From: Arthrobacter sp. zg-Y820
GTDB lineage: Bacteria > Actinomycetota > Actinomycetes > Actinomycetales > Micrococcaceae
DNA length: 64,000 nucleotides
Assembly: GCF_030142155.1 (NCBI RefSeq)
Contig: NZ_CP126247.1
Coordinates: 2,542,001-2,606,000, forward strand
Reading direction: 5' to 3'
Under the pieces are notes generated by a model that searched no databases, had not been told where the DNA came from, and worked only from the letters and a program-made list of their open reading frames with translations. Positions 35,502 to 44,857 of the stretch are shown here, piece by piece (within the stretch, counting starts at the first letter, position 1; each line of letters starts with the position of its first letter). The translations under genes were made by a program, and so were the position numbers.

Positions 35502-36722
35502 TCAGCGCTGAAGCACCGGCAGCGGAAACGCCTCCAGCAACGCGTCCAGCGCGATCTGCAGCCGCGGAAGCGTTGCGGTGCGGGCCAGCTGCACCGGGTC
35601 CAGCGTGCGCGCCTGTGCCGCGGTGATGCTGACGGCCGACACCGCCGCTGCCTCCAGGGTGGTGAAGAAGTCCCGGAACTTGAACGTGTCCCCGGCAATC
35701 ACGGCATCCTCGATCCGCACCCAGACCCACGGCACCCCGTAGGCCTGGGCCACGATGATTCCGTGCAGCGAGCTGGAAATGCAGGCCCGGGCGCCGGCCA
35801 CTTCCCGCACCACCTGTTCCAGACCCTGGCGGGCATCCACGACGTGGACCCGGTCCTCCCCCGGCCCGCCGCGGTTGTCGGAATCCCCGAGGAGCCCGCG
35901 GTGATCGAGGTGCGGCAGCACCGCCACCTTGCCCTGGGACGGCTGGCCGTCCGGGACCGGCAGGAAGCGCGGCAGCAGCAGAGCAGGGTCGCCGTAGATT
36001 TCCGGCACGCTCCAGCCCAGCTGCGAGCGCAGCTCTGCGCCGGTAAGCTCTCCGCGCACCGCGTGGATCCGGATACCGCGCAGTCCCGCCAGGCGCTCCG
36101 CAGCGGCCGGGGCCAGCGGCGCCATCAGGCCCGCGCCCCACACCCGGGTGCCGTCCTGCTCCAGCCAGCCGGCGGTCGAGCCGACGGCCACCAGCGGAGG
36201 GTCGGCAAGGTTTCGCCTCCAGCCGTTGACCGGGGTCCTCCCGGTCAGCCTGCGCACCAGCCAGGGCCCGACGGCGTCGCCGAAGTTGGCGCGTTCATCC
36301 CACCAGAGCAGGTTCACGCAGTTCTCCGGAACCTCCCTGCCGCCGGCGGCGACCGCCGCAGCCGGCGCCAGCAGCCCGGGCAGCCGTCGTCGCACATCCT
36401 CGACCGCAGCCCGTTGCTGCTCCGCCGGCGCGCCGGGTGGCAGGCGGTGCAGCAGGTGCCGTTCGGTGCCCGGTCCGGGAGTTGTCTCCCCAGGTGCGCC
36501 CGTCGTCGTGTCCAGGCGAATCAGGTCCGCGTGCCCGATCAGGGCGCTGCGCAGCAGGACCGCTTCCGGCGCCGACTCCGGGTCGCATCCGTCCGCGGCA
36601 TTAGCGGCATCAGCGGCCCGCACCGACACCGCACTTCCGGAGCCGCTGCCGTCCCGCACCAGTTCAACGGCAAAGCGGTAACCGCCCGTCTCGACGATTT
36701 CCCCGGATAGGTCCCTCGGCAC
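35502..36722 (-). CDS. Polysaccharide pyruvyl transferase family protein
   Basis: 406 residues. The N-terminal about 130 are variable; the catalytic part has NLLWWDERANFGDAVGPWLVRRL, IYGDPALLLPRFLP and SSSLHGIIVAQAYGVPWVWV, the markers of family PF04230. These transfer pyruvate from phosphoenolpyruvate to a sugar as a ketal, making secondary cell-wall polymers acidic. The GTG start is 3 bases after the coaD stop, so it is co-transcribed with coaD. It may act on the same wall polymer as the genes after 44858, though 9 kb away. Confidence 0.75.
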   Translation of the reverse strand: MPRDLSGEIVETGGYRFAVELVRDGSGSGSAVSVRAADAANAADGCDPESAPEAVLLRSALIGHADLIRLDTTTGAPGETTPGPGTERHLLHRLPPGAPAEQQRAAVEDVRRRLPGLLAPAAAVAAGGREVPENCVNLLWWDERANFGDAVGPWLVRRLTGRTPVNGWRRNLADPPLVAVGSTAGWLEQDGTRVWGAGLMAPLAPAAAERLAGLRGIRIHAVRGELTGAELRSQLGWSVPEIYGDPALLLPRFLPVPDGQPSQGKVAVLPHLDHRGLLGDSDNRGGPGEDRVHVVDARQGLEQVVREVAGARACISSSLHGIIVAQAYGVPWVWVRIEDAVIAGDTFKFRDFFTTLEAAAVSAVSITAAQARTLDPVQLARTATLPRLQIALDALLEAFPLPVLQR

Positions 36723-36725
36723 GGG

Positions 36726-37205
36726 TTAGGCCCCTTGGGCCTGCTGCAGCCGCCGGTAAGCGGCGCGGGGCACCAGTTCGTTGACGTCGCCGCCGAGCGC
36801 CGAAACTTCCTTGATCAGGGTGGAGGACAGGTGCGTGTAGCGGCTTTCGGCCGGCAGGAACACGGTTTCGACGCCGGTGAGGTGACGGTTCATGACGGCC
36901 ATCGGCAGTTCGTACTGGTAGTCCTGAACCGAGCGCAGGCCCTTCACGATGGCGTCCACGCCGTGCTCGCGGCAGAAATCGGCCAAGAGTCCGTCGCCCA
37001 TCGGCAGCACTGAGACTCCGCGCAGGGCACCCAGGGTTTCCCGGGCCATGGCCAGGCGTTCCGGGCCGGAAAACTGGTACTTCTTGGCGTAGTTGGTGGA
37101 CACCGCCACGATCACTTCATCAAAGAGACTGGCCGCACGCGCGATCACCTCTACGTGTCCGTTGTGGATGGGGTCATAGGATCCGGGGCATACAGCGCGT
37201 CGCAT
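36726..37205 (-). CDS. coaD: Phosphopantetheine adenylyltransferase
   Basis: 159 residues, penultimate step of coenzyme A synthesis: 4'-phosphopantetheine plus ATP gives dephospho-CoA. Nucleotidyltransferase motif PGSYDPIHNGHVEVI (HxGH form), KGLRSVQDYQYE, FLPAESRYTHLSSTLIKEV. Length and start are normal. Divergent from the aminotransferase gene. Confidence 0.97.
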   Translation of the reverse strand: MRRAVCPGSYDPIHNGHVEVIARAASLFDEVIVAVSTNYAKKYQFSGPERLAMARETLGALRGVSVLPMGDGLLADFCREHGVDAIVKGLRSVQDYQYELPMAVMNRHLTGVETVFLPAESRYTHLSSTLIKEVSALGGDVNELVPRAAYRRLQQAQGA

Positions 37206-37246
37206 AGGTCGAATCTACCCGGTCAAAGCGGGTAATACTGGAAGAC

Positions 37247-38491
37247 ATGAGCTCTCCCTCCCCCACACCGCTGTTACGTTCCGACTCCGCCGGTGGAACT
37301 CCGCCCTGGCAGCGCACCGCCGCGGGCGCCAATCTGCTGGGCACAGACGGAGCACTGGGGGTGACCATCTTCGAGGAAATCACCGTCCTGTCCGGCCGGC
37401 ACTCCGCCATCAACCTGGGCCAGGGATTCCCCGACGAGGACGGCCCGGCCGAGGTTCTGGAGGCCGCCCGCGCCGCCATTCTCGACGGCAAGAACCAGTA
37501 CGCGCCGGGACAGGGACTGCCGGTGCTGCGCAACGCCGTCGCCGCCCATCAGGAGCGCTTCTACGGGCTGCATCTGGACCCGGACACCCAGATCATCGTC
37601 ACCACCGGCGCCACCGAAGCCATTGCGGCCACGCTGCTGGCGCTCACCGGTCCCGGCGACGAGGTGCTGACCTTCGAGCCGTTCTACGACTCCTACGGCG
37701 CGGTGATCGGGCTCAGCGGAGCCACCCACACCACCGCCGCGCTGCTGGCCCCGGACTTCCAGCCGGATCTCGCCACGCTGGAGGAGTCCTTTTCCGAGCG
37801 CACCCGGGTGGTGCTGGTCAACAACCCGCACAATCCCACCGGCGCCGTGTTCCCGGCCGCAACGCTGCAGCGGATCGTGGAGCTGGCCGCCAAGTACAAC
37901 GCGGTGATCGTGACCGACGAGGTCTACGAACACCTCACCTTCGGCCCGCGGCACGTTCCCGTGGCCACCCTCCCCGGAGCCGCGGAGCGCACCCTGACGA
38001 TTTCCTCGGCGGGCAAGACATTCTCCTTCACCGGCTGGAAAATCGGCTGGCTCTCCGGGCCCGCCGAGCTGGTCGCCGCGGTGCGGGCGGTGAAGTCCTT
38101 CCTCAGCTACAGCTCCGGCACCCCGTTCCAGGGCGCCATTGCCCTCGGGCTGGGGCTGGAGGATGCGTTCTTCACCGGCATCGCCGCAACCCTGCAGGCC
38201 AAGCGCGACGTCCTCAGCGCCGGGCTGCGCGCCGCCGGCCTGACCGTCTTTGAGCCGCAGGGCACCTACTTCGTGAACGCCGACGTCGCACCCCTGGGCA
38301 TCACCGACGCCACCGCGCTGGCCCGCCGGCTGCCCGAACTGGTGGGGGTGGGCGCCATCCCCGTGGCGATGTTCTGCCACGAGGACGGCGCCCGCCGGAC
38401 CCGGACCCTGCTCCGCTTTGCCTTCTGCAAGAAAACCGAAGTGCTGCAGGAAGCGGCCGAACGCATTTCCAAGCTGGGACAGGTGCTCTGA
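37247..38491 (+). CDS. Class I/II aminotransferase (DapC / kynurenine-type)
   Basis: 414-residue fold-type I PLP enzyme: INLGQGFPDEDGP, TTGATEAIAATLLAL, FEPFYDSY, VLVNNPHNPTGAVF, DEVYEHLTF and PLP lysine Lys257 in SSAGKTFSFTGWKIGW. The family includes N-succinyldiaminopimelate aminotransferase and kynurenine/methionine aminotransferases, which cannot be told apart here. The stop overlaps the next ATG by one base, linking it to a methyltransferase-fold protein. Confidence 0.85.
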   Translation: MSSPSPTPLLRSDSAGGTPPWQRTAAGANLLGTDGALGVTIFEEITVLSGRHSAINLGQGFPDEDGPAEVLEAARAAILDGKNQYAPGQGLPVLRNAVAAHQERFYGLHLDPDTQIIVTTGATEAIAATLLALTGPGDEVLTFEPFYDSYGAVIGLSGATHTTAALLAPDFQPDLATLEESFSERTRVVLVNNPHNPTGAVFPAATLQRIVELAAKYNAVIVTDEVYEHLTFGPRHVPVATLPGAAERTLTISSAGKTFSFTGWKIGWLSGPAELVAAVRAVKSFLSYSSGTPFQGAIALGLGLEDAFFTGIAATLQAKRDVLSAGLRAAGLTVFEPQGTYFVNADVAPLGITDATALARRLPELVGVGAIPVAMFCHEDGARRTRTLLRFAFCKKTEVLQEAAERISKLGQVL

Positions 38492-39321
38492 TGGCCGGGA
38501 AGACGACGAGCAACCGATCGAACAACAGCGGCCGCACACCCTCGAGGCTGCTGCGCGGCATCGGCGCCCATGCCACCATCACCGGGGACGGCTTCAGCCC
38601 CGGTGCCTGGGTGCTGAGCATCGGAGGGGCCGAGCAGTCGCACGTGAACCTGGCGCATCCGGAGGAGATCTTCTACGAGTATCTGCGCCGGATCGGCAAC
38701 GTGCTGGACCTGGCCGCGCCCGCGGGGCAGCCGCTGCGGGCCCTGCATCTGGGCGCCGGCGCGCTGACCCTCACCCGGTATCTGCAGGCCACCCGGCCCG
38801 GCTCCGAGCAGCACGCCGTGGAACTGGAGCGGGAACTGTTGGACTTTGTCCTGGCGCATCTGCCGCTGCCCGAGGGCACCGTGCTGGAGACGGTCATTGG
38901 TGATGCCCGCGAGGCGCTCTCGCGCTATGAACCCGGCTCCTTCGACGCCATTGTGCTCGATGTCTTCGCCGGCGCCGATGCTCCGGAGCACCTGACCACG
39001 CCGGAGTTCTACGCCGAGGCCGCGGCCCTGCTCTCCCCCGCCGGAGTGCTGCTGGTGAATGTGGGCGACGACCCCGGGCTGGCGTTCTGCCGGGGGCAGG
39101 TCCGCGCCGTGCGGGAAGGGCTGGCCGGAATTCCCGGCGCGGGTTTCGCGGCGCTGGGGCCGAAGTCCATGTTCACCGGCCGCTATCCGGGCAACATTGT
39201 GCTCGCCGCGACAGCCTTCCCCTGGCCCGAGGAGTGGACGGCCCAGCTGCTGGCGGCTGGTCCGCATCCGGCGGACGTCCTGACCGGTGAGCGGCTGGAT
39301 GTCTTCGCTTCGGGCCGCTAG
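38491..39321 (+). CDS. Spermidine-synthase-like / SAM-dependent methyltransferase-fold protein
   Basis: 276 residues with a Rossmann methyltransferase core: ALHLGAGALTLTRYL (motif I), VELERELLDFV (motif II acidic), DAREAL and FDAIVLDVFAG. The latter with APEHLTTPEFY resembles the spermidine-synthase-like family, but the classic spermidine synthase signature is not evident. Function unknown; possible N-methyl or aminopropyl transfer. Translationally coupled to the aminotransferase (TGATG). Confidence 0.7.
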   Translation: MAGKTTSNRSNNSGRTPSRLLRGIGAHATITGDGFSPGAWVLSIGGAEQSHVNLAHPEEIFYEYLRRIGNVLDLAAPAGQPLRALHLGAGALTLTRYLQATRPGSEQHAVELERELLDFVLAHLPLPEGTVLETVIGDAREALSRYEPGSFDAIVLDVFAGADAPEHLTTPEFYAEAAALLSPAGVLLVNVGDDPGLAFCRGQVRAVREGLAGIPGAGFAALGPKSMFTGRYPGNIVLAATAFPWPEEWTAQLLAAGPHPADVLTGERLDVFASGR

Positions 39322-39357
39322 CCGGACTTCGACGCCGCGGGCCGTCGCCAGCGGGCG

Positions 39358-39957
39358 CTAGGAGCCTGCGGCGGCTTCGTCGTCGTCGGCCTGCGCCGGC
39401 TCGGCGAACCAGAGCGTGGTCTCGCCGTACTTGCGTTCGCTGAAGCGTTCCATTCCAGCCGGCCACACCGGCTCCGGTGAACGGGTGGAGCGTTCCAGCA
39501 CGACGACGGCGCCCTCGGCCAGGTGCCGCGGCAGTGCCCGGAGCACCGCGGCGAGGTCTTCCTCGTCCTGGTCGTAGGGCGGATCCAGGAACACCAGGTC
39601 CCAGGTGACGTCGGCGGGGACGCGCAGCAGGTAAGTGTCGGCCTTGGCGCGGTGCACGTTGACGACGCTGCGGCCGGCGGCGTCGTTGATCAGTTTGGCG
39701 TTCTGCTTGCAGGTGCCGGCGGCCTTGTCGGCCAGCTCCACCAGGTCCACGGAGACCGCGCCGCGGCTGGCGCTTTCCACGCCGAGGGCGCCGGATCCGG
39801 CAAACAGGTCCAGCACGCGGGCGCCGGCCAGGATGTCGTAGGACTCGAGCCGGGAGAACAATGCTTCCTTCACCCGGTCCGTGGTGGGGCGGGTTCCTGT
39901 TCCGGGAACGCTGGTCAGGGAGGTTCCGCCGGCGGTTCCGGCAATGATGCGGCTCAT
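39358..39957 (-). CDS. rsmD: 16S rRNA (guanine966-N2)-methyltransferase
   Basis: 199 residues starting MSRIIAGTAGGTSL; RPTTDRVKEALFSRL, SAM motif VLDLFAGSGALGVE and catalytic LVFLDPPYD (D/NPPY-type) identify RsmD. The ATG at 39957 matches the family; a longer upstream frame has no similarity. rsmD next to coaD and recG is the common actinobacterial arrangement, loosened here by four extra genes. C-terminus is acidic. Confidence 0.94.
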   Translation of the reverse strand: MSRIIAGTAGGTSLTSVPGTGTRPTTDRVKEALFSRLESYDILAGARVLDLFAGSGALGVESASRGAVSVDLVELADKAAGTCKQNAKLINDAAGRSVVNVHRAKADTYLLRVPADVTWDLVFLDPPYDQDEEDLAAVLRALPRHLAEGAVVVLERSTRSPEPVWPAGMERFSERKYGETTLWFAEPAQADDDEAAAGS

Positions 39958-40233
39958 GGGTTTTACTTTATCGGGCTTTGGCCGGTCCTCCGGCCTGAAA
40001 GTCAGTTGACCAGGGCAGCACGCTCCGGGGCGGCACTCATCAGGTCCAGTTCCTCCTGCCTGCCTGCCACTGCGACTCAGATCATAATCGCTGCTGTCAC
40101 TTCCAGCGGCTTGCCGCCTTGGCAGAGAATGCAAGGTAATGTGGCAGGCTCCACGATGGAAGAGTCAGCGACAAATCTTAGCAAGAAAAAGGGAGTTTTC
40201 GTATAAATTCCTGCCACAGCTAGAATTTGAACC

Positions 40234-41007
40234 ATGCAGATACCCATGCCAAAACTGAGGCCCTTACTCGTTCATAACCGCATATTCTTCTTGGGTCCTG
40301 GCGTCAACTCAATAGCAGAAAGCGGTATTAGCTACGCGGATGGCATGCAGGTTCAATTCTCCCCTGATCTTCAAATTGAGCCCTACACAACATACTGGGC
40401 AGGCAGTGGACGCAGTCTTGTGTCGATGGGCTCTTTTTCTTACACGCTTTCGACACTGCCGTCTTCCGTAAGCGTAGGAAGATACTCATCCATCGCATTG
40501 GGCCTGCGAGTAATGGGTGCCAAGCACCCACTTGAGTGGGCCTCCACTAGCCCGGTCTTCTATAACCGACAGTTGATGATGAGAACATACGAAGGCGATC
40601 TGGCGGAGCAGCCCAGATATCAGAAGTTTGAATATCAAGCTGGAAATATAACAATCGGTAACGATGTCTGGATTGGCGAGAATGTCACCCTAGGACACGG
40701 TGTTTCAGTAGGGGATGGAGCAGTTATCGCAAGTAATGCCGTAGTGACAAAGGATGTCGCCCCATACACTGTCGTTGGCGGCGTTCCGGCCAAAGTTATA
40801 CGTTCCCGTTTTGATGACGAAACAGTGCGCCTCTTACTCGAAGCACAATGGTGGAGATACTCACCGAGCAGTCTTAGGGATGTGGATGTCCGCCATCCGC
40901 ATGAATTCGCTGCCAACGTCATTGAATTGGCCAAGACTGGTGACATCGAGGAATACTCACCGTCGTTCCTAGACGGGAGAGAACTAGAAGAGGCTGCAAG
41001 AAGCTGA
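40234..41007 (+). CDS. CatB-type O-acetyltransferase, left-handed beta-helix
   Basis: 257 residues with hexapeptide repeats ITIGNDVWIGENVTLGHGVSVGDGAVIAS and the closing VVGGVPAKVIRSRF, as in xenobiotic/virginiamycin and polysaccharide O-acetyltransferases. An N-terminal variable part (YADGMQVQFSPDLQIEPY) is shared with glycan-modifying members. Codons are clearly more A/T-rich than in flanking rsmD and recG, and the gene lies alone on the opposite strand, so lateral acquisition is likely. Target probably a surface glycan. Confidence 0.8.
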   Translation: MQIPMPKLRPLLVHNRIFFLGPGVNSIAESGISYADGMQVQFSPDLQIEPYTTYWAGSGRSLVSMGSFSYTLSTLPSSVSVGRYSSIALGLRVMGAKHPLEWASTSPVFYNRQLMMRTYEGDLAEQPRYQKFEYQAGNITIGNDVWIGENVTLGHGVSVGDGAVIASNAVVTKDVAPYTVVGGVPAKVIRSRFDDETVRLLLEAQWWRYSPSSLRDVDVRHPHEFAANVIELAKTGDIEEYSPSFLDGRELEEAARS

Positions 41008-41083
41008 AGTGCAAGCTTGGCCGTCACTTTTGACGCACAATCCGCAGGGTCACACCCGCAGAGACGCAGAGATACGTGCCGGG

Positions 41084-43297
41084 TCAGCCGCGCTCCAGGA
41101 AGGCTTCCTTCTCCGGATTCAGGTAGTCCTCGATGGCCTCGTTCAGCGCCGGATTCTCCGTCAGGTCCGGATCCTCCTCGACCAGGGCCGTGGCATCGGC
41201 GCGGGCCTTTTCGATCAGGGGTTCATCCTGGATGGCCCGCAGCAGCTTCAGCGTGGACTGGCCGCCGGACTGCGAGGCGCCCAGGATGTCCCCCTCGCGG
41301 CGCAGCTCCAGGTCCTTGCGGGACAGCTCAAAGCCGTCGGTGGTGGCAGCCACTGCCTCCAGCCGTTCCCGGCTGGGATGTCCGGGTTCCAGCCGGGTGA
41401 CCAGCAGGCAGGTGCCCGGCAGCCCGCCGCGGCCGACGCGGCCGCGCAGCTGGTGCAGCTGGGAGATCCCGAACCGGTCGGCGTCCATAATCACCATCAT
41501 TGACGCGTTGTGCACGTCCACGCCCACTTCGATGACGGTGGTGGAGATCAGGAGGTCGATGTCGCCGCGGTTGAAGGCGGCCATGGTTTCGGTTTTCTCC
41601 GCCGGTTCCAGCCGCCCGTGCAGGATGCCGATCCGCACGCCGGCGAGCGCCGGCACCTCGGAGAGCTGCTGGAACATTTCGGCGACGGAGGAGAGGCTCA
41701 GCTTGTCGGCCTTGCTGCCGGGAGCGGTCTCGTCGTAGAAAAGATCGGAGCCCGGCTCCCCCTCCTTGTCGCCGATCTTGGGGCAGACCACATACACCTG
41801 CCGTCCGGCGTCAATCTCCTCGCGGGCACGTTCCCAGATGCGGCGGGCCCAGGCCGGGTTTTCCGCCAGCGGCGCCATGAAGGTGGAGATCGGCGCCCGG
41901 CCGGCCGGCAGTTCGGAGAGGGTGGAGACGTTGAGGTCACCGAACACGGTCATGGCCACGGTGCGCGGAATGGGAGTGGCGGTCATGACCAGCAGGTGCG
42001 GAGTGCTGCGCCCCTTGGTGCGCAGGATGTCGCGCTGTTCGACGCCGAAACGGTGCTGCTCGTCGACGACGACAAGGCCCAGATCGGCGAACTGCACGTG
42101 TTCGGAGAGCAGGGCGTGTGTGCCCACCACGATGCCGGCGGCACCGCTGGCGGCATCCAGCAGGGCGGCACGGCGCTGCGCGGTGTTCATGGAGCCGGTC
42201 AGCAGCGTGACCTGGGTGGCGTCCTCGTCGCTGCCCAGCCGTCCGCCCTGGCCCAGCGGACCCAGGGTCCTCGTGATGGACTCGTAGTGCTGGGCGGCGA
42301 GGACCTCGGTGGGGGCCAGCAGCGCCGCCTGTCCCCCGGCGTCGATCACCTGGAGCATGGCGCGCAGCGCGACCAGGGTTTTGCCGGAGCCCACCTCGCC
42401 CTGCAGCAGCCGGTTCATGGGGTGCGGGCGGGCGAGGTCCGCTGCCAGCTCCCGGCCGACCTCGGCCTGGCCGTTGGTGAGCGTGAACGGCAGGGCGGCA
42501 TCAAAGCGGTCCAGCAGACCCCCGGTCCGCGGCGGACGGGCGGTGGCGTCCTCCTGCGCGGCGATGCTCCGCCGCCGCGCCAGGGCGGTTTGCAGCACCA
42601 GGGCCTCCTGGTAGCGGAACCGGTGCCGGGCCTTGTACGCCTCACCGACTTCCGCCGGCCGGTGGATTTTCTCGTAGGCCTCAACCAGGCCCAGCAGGTG
42701 CTCGCGCTGCCGGATGGACTCCGGGATGGGGTCGTGCAGCTCTTCGGTCTGCAGGGTGAGCAGCAGGGCGTCGACTGCCTTTTTGATGTCCCAGCTGTTG
42801 AGCTTGGTGGCGGCCGGATAGAGAGGGATGGGCCGCTTGGCCTCTTCCTCGTCGTCGGCTTCCTCGTTGAGCACCACATAGTTGGGGTTGGTCAGCGTCA
42901 GCTGCTTTTTGTAGACGCCCACCTTGCCGGAGAACATGGCGCGGGTGCCGACCGTGAGATCCTTCTGCGCGGTCCAGCCGTTGAAGAAGGTCAGGTGCAG
43001 CAGGCCGAGGGCACCGCTGGCGTCATCGGTGACAGTCACCTCCAGGAGCGTGCCCTTGCGGGTCTGCATGCGCCGGGCGTTGGCGCTCTGCACCCGGGCG
43101 ATCAGCGTGACGTCCTCGTCGAAGGGGATTTCCGCGATCGGGGTCAGCTCCCCGCGCTCCATGTAGCGGCGCGGAAAGTGGTGGAGCAGGTCGCCGACGG
43201 TCGTCAGGCCCAGATGCTTCTCCAGCTTGGTGGCGGAGGGCTTGCCGATGCGCCGCTCGAGCGGGAAGTCCAGTTCCGGGGGAACGTTAGACCTCAT
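41084..43297 (-). CDS. recG: ATP-dependent DNA helicase RecG
   Basis: 737-residue branched-DNA helicase that remodels stalled forks. The N-terminal wedge/OB domain includes LHHFPRRYMERGE. The helicase core has MNRLLQGEVGSGKT (Walker A), VVDEQHRFGVEQRD (DEAH-type), TATPIPRT, and TTVIEVGVDVHNA with QLHQLRGRVGRGG (motif VI). The ATG at 43297 overlaps the end of the DAK2 gene by 11 bases; a start 51 bases further up would overlap more and lacks support. Confidence 0.95.
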   Translation of the reverse strand: MRSNVPPELDFPLERRIGKPSATKLEKHLGLTTVGDLLHHFPRRYMERGELTPIAEIPFDEDVTLIARVQSANARRMQTRKGTLLEVTVTDDASGALGLLHLTFFNGWTAQKDLTVGTRAMFSGKVGVYKKQLTLTNPNYVVLNEEADDEEEAKRPIPLYPAATKLNSWDIKKAVDALLLTLQTEELHDPIPESIRQREHLLGLVEAYEKIHRPAEVGEAYKARHRFRYQEALVLQTALARRRSIAAQEDATARPPRTGGLLDRFDAALPFTLTNGQAEVGRELAADLARPHPMNRLLQGEVGSGKTLVALRAMLQVIDAGGQAALLAPTEVLAAQHYESITRTLGPLGQGGRLGSDEDATQVTLLTGSMNTAQRRAALLDAASGAAGIVVGTHALLSEHVQFADLGLVVVDEQHRFGVEQRDILRTKGRSTPHLLVMTATPIPRTVAMTVFGDLNVSTLSELPAGRAPISTFMAPLAENPAWARRIWERAREEIDAGRQVYVVCPKIGDKEGEPGSDLFYDETAPGSKADKLSLSSVAEMFQQLSEVPALAGVRIGILHGRLEPAEKTETMAAFNRGDIDLLISTTVIEVGVDVHNASMMVIMDADRFGISQLHQLRGRVGRGGLPGTCLLVTRLEPGHPSRERLEAVAATTDGFELSRKDLELRREGDILGASQSGGQSTLKLLRAIQDEPLIEKARADATALVEEDPDLTENPALNEAIEDYLNPEKEAFLERG

Positions 43298-44297
43298 GGG
43301 CCTCGTGGATTCCGCTGCCCTCGGGAATTTCATTGGTTTCGTGGCCATCGGCGGAAAGCTCGGTGATGGTCAGGTTCATGGGCTCGCCCACGGTACGGAG
43401 CAGATCGATGGCGATTCCGGCGTCGGGCGTGTGGACGTGCACGCGCCAGCGGTAGCCCTCCCCCACGGCGTTCACGGCGCTCATGATCACCGAGTCCCCC
43501 AGCTCATCCAGCTGCAGACGCAGGGTCGCGGCGTCCAGCGGGCTGAGGTTGATGGTGCACATCACTTCCACGCCCTCCATCCGCGGCATGTCGCCGTGAA
43601 TGTGCGGAGCCTGCACGTCGTACCCGTGCAGGCCGTCAAGCAGTTCCTCCTGCAGTTCCTCGCCCAGCGCGGCAGCGCGCAGGGCGTCCAGGACAAGCAG
43701 GAACCCGACGCCGCCGGCGTCGACTACTTTGGCCTGGGTCAGGGCGTCCAGCTGCAGTTCGGTGTGCACGACGGCGGCCAGGGCGGCATTCGTGACCGCG
43801 CGCAGGGTGGCGGCCAGCCCGGCGTTGCTGTCGTCGCCGGTCTGGGCGGCTTCGGTGTCCCGGGCAGCGTTGGCGGCCTCCTCCAGCACCGAGAGCATGG
43901 TGCCGGGAACGGGATCGCTGAGCACGGACCAGGACCGCAGCTGCGCGCGGTGCAGTGCGGAGGCCAGCAGCGGCGCCGAGAGGCGGGTGGTGCCCTGCAG
44001 GGGCTCGGCCATGGCGGTCAGGAAGACGGAGAGCAGAGTGCCGGAATTGCCCTTGGCGTCCTCCATGGCGGCCCGGCCGGCAATACCCAGCAGTTCGCCG
44101 ATGTCAGTGGTCTCGGCGTCGGCGATGGCGCGCGAGGCGGAGCGGAGGGTGAGGTAGAGATTGGTGCCGGTGTCGCCGTCGGCCACCGGAAAGATATTGA
44201 TCGCATTAAGCCGGTCACTGTGGTTACCCAGAGACACTTCGGCTTTGCTCAACCATCGCTTCAGCGCCTGTGCGTTCGCGGTGATTTTGGTCTGCAA
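43287..44297 (-). CDS. DAK2-domain (fatty-acid kinase A-like) protein
   Basis: 336 residues from a TTG at 44297. ANAQALKRWLSKAEVSLGNHSDRLNAINIFPVADGDTGTN carries the DhaL/FakA phosphate-binding aspartates; GNSGTLLSVFL and KVVDAGGVGFLLVLDAL follow. The C-terminal part is a FakA-type regulatory domain but shorter than in FakA of Staphylococcus (no full DegV-linked extension). It precedes recG, a conserved Gram-positive pairing. It may phosphorylate fatty acids for lipid synthesis with a DegV partner elsewhere. Confidence 0.85.
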   Translation of the reverse strand: MQTKITANAQALKRWLSKAEVSLGNHSDRLNAINIFPVADGDTGTNLYLTLRSASRAIADAETTDIGELLGIAGRAAMEDAKGNSGTLLSVFLTAMAEPLQGTTRLSAPLLASALHRAQLRSWSVLSDPVPGTMLSVLEEAANAARDTEAAQTGDDSNAGLAATLRAVTNAALAAVVHTELQLDALTQAKVVDAGGVGFLLVLDALRAAALGEELQEELLDGLHGYDVQAPHIHGDMPRMEGVEVMCTINLSPLDAATLRLQLDELGDSVIMSAVNAVGEGYRWRVHVHTPDAGIAIDLLRTVGEPMNLTITELSADGHETNEIPEGSGIHEAHEV

Positions 44298-44449
44298 AGT
44301 GAACCCGTTTCCGTGCTGTCGCTGATATTCCGGCCCCCGGACACATTCAGTCCCCCGAGTGCTCCGGGCCGGTTTGGACAGTAGGAAGCCTACCGCAGCC
44401 GCCTTGGCGGTGCCGATAACGATTTGCACAAATGTGGGAAAGTTGAAGG

Positions 44450-44740
44450 ATGGCCAAGAGACGGTACCCCGACATTGCAGCGGCACGGCACATGGGCACC
44501 GTTCGCATGACGGACGAAGCACGTTCCCCGGAAACGTCCCCGGTGACATCCCCTGGTACTCCCGCTGTGACCTCCCCCGTGAGCCCCGAGCCCAGCACCC
44601 CTTCGGCTGCTCCCGCAGCGGCCCCCCGGCCTGTCAGGTCCACGCGTTACCGGAGGCAGCGGGCCGCGGCGATAGCCGTAATGGCGCTCGTCGTCGTTGC
44701 CGTTCCCACCCTCGCCGTCCTGCTCTTCTTATTCGGATAA
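44450..44740 (+). CDS. Small single-pass membrane protein
   Basis: 96 residues: basic MAKRRYPDIAAARH start, a Ser/Pro/Thr/Ala-rich stretch (about 27-60), the basic cluster RSTRYRRQR and a C-terminal membrane helix (about 72-95). It is predicted as tail-anchored. No family recognised. GAAGG lies about 5 bases before the ATG. Divergent from the DAK2 gene. Coding potential is moderate, and the low-complexity composition leaves room for doubt. Confidence 0.5.
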   Translation: MAKRRYPDIAAARHMGTVRMTDEARSPETSPVTSPGTPAVTSPVSPEPSTPSAAPAAAPRPVRSTRYRRQRAAAIAVMALVVVAVPTLAVLLFLFG

Positions 44741-44857
44741 CGGCCCCGGAGACCGCATAACTTATTCGGCCCGAATCTGGCTCGAAAACTGCTAGAAACA
44801 GCTAATCCGCTACGCTAAGGGATTACACTTCACTGTTTGCCTGTTGGGGGTTGTATT

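Noticed and set aside
41510..43366. Plus-strand frame of about 618 codons opposite recG
   Set aside because: No domain similarity; recG motifs prove the minus-strand reading.
44837..44857. Earlier TTG start for the UDP-GlcNAc 2-epimerase
   Set aside because: It adds seven residues not seen at the family N-terminus; the TTG at 44858 gives the standard beginning.
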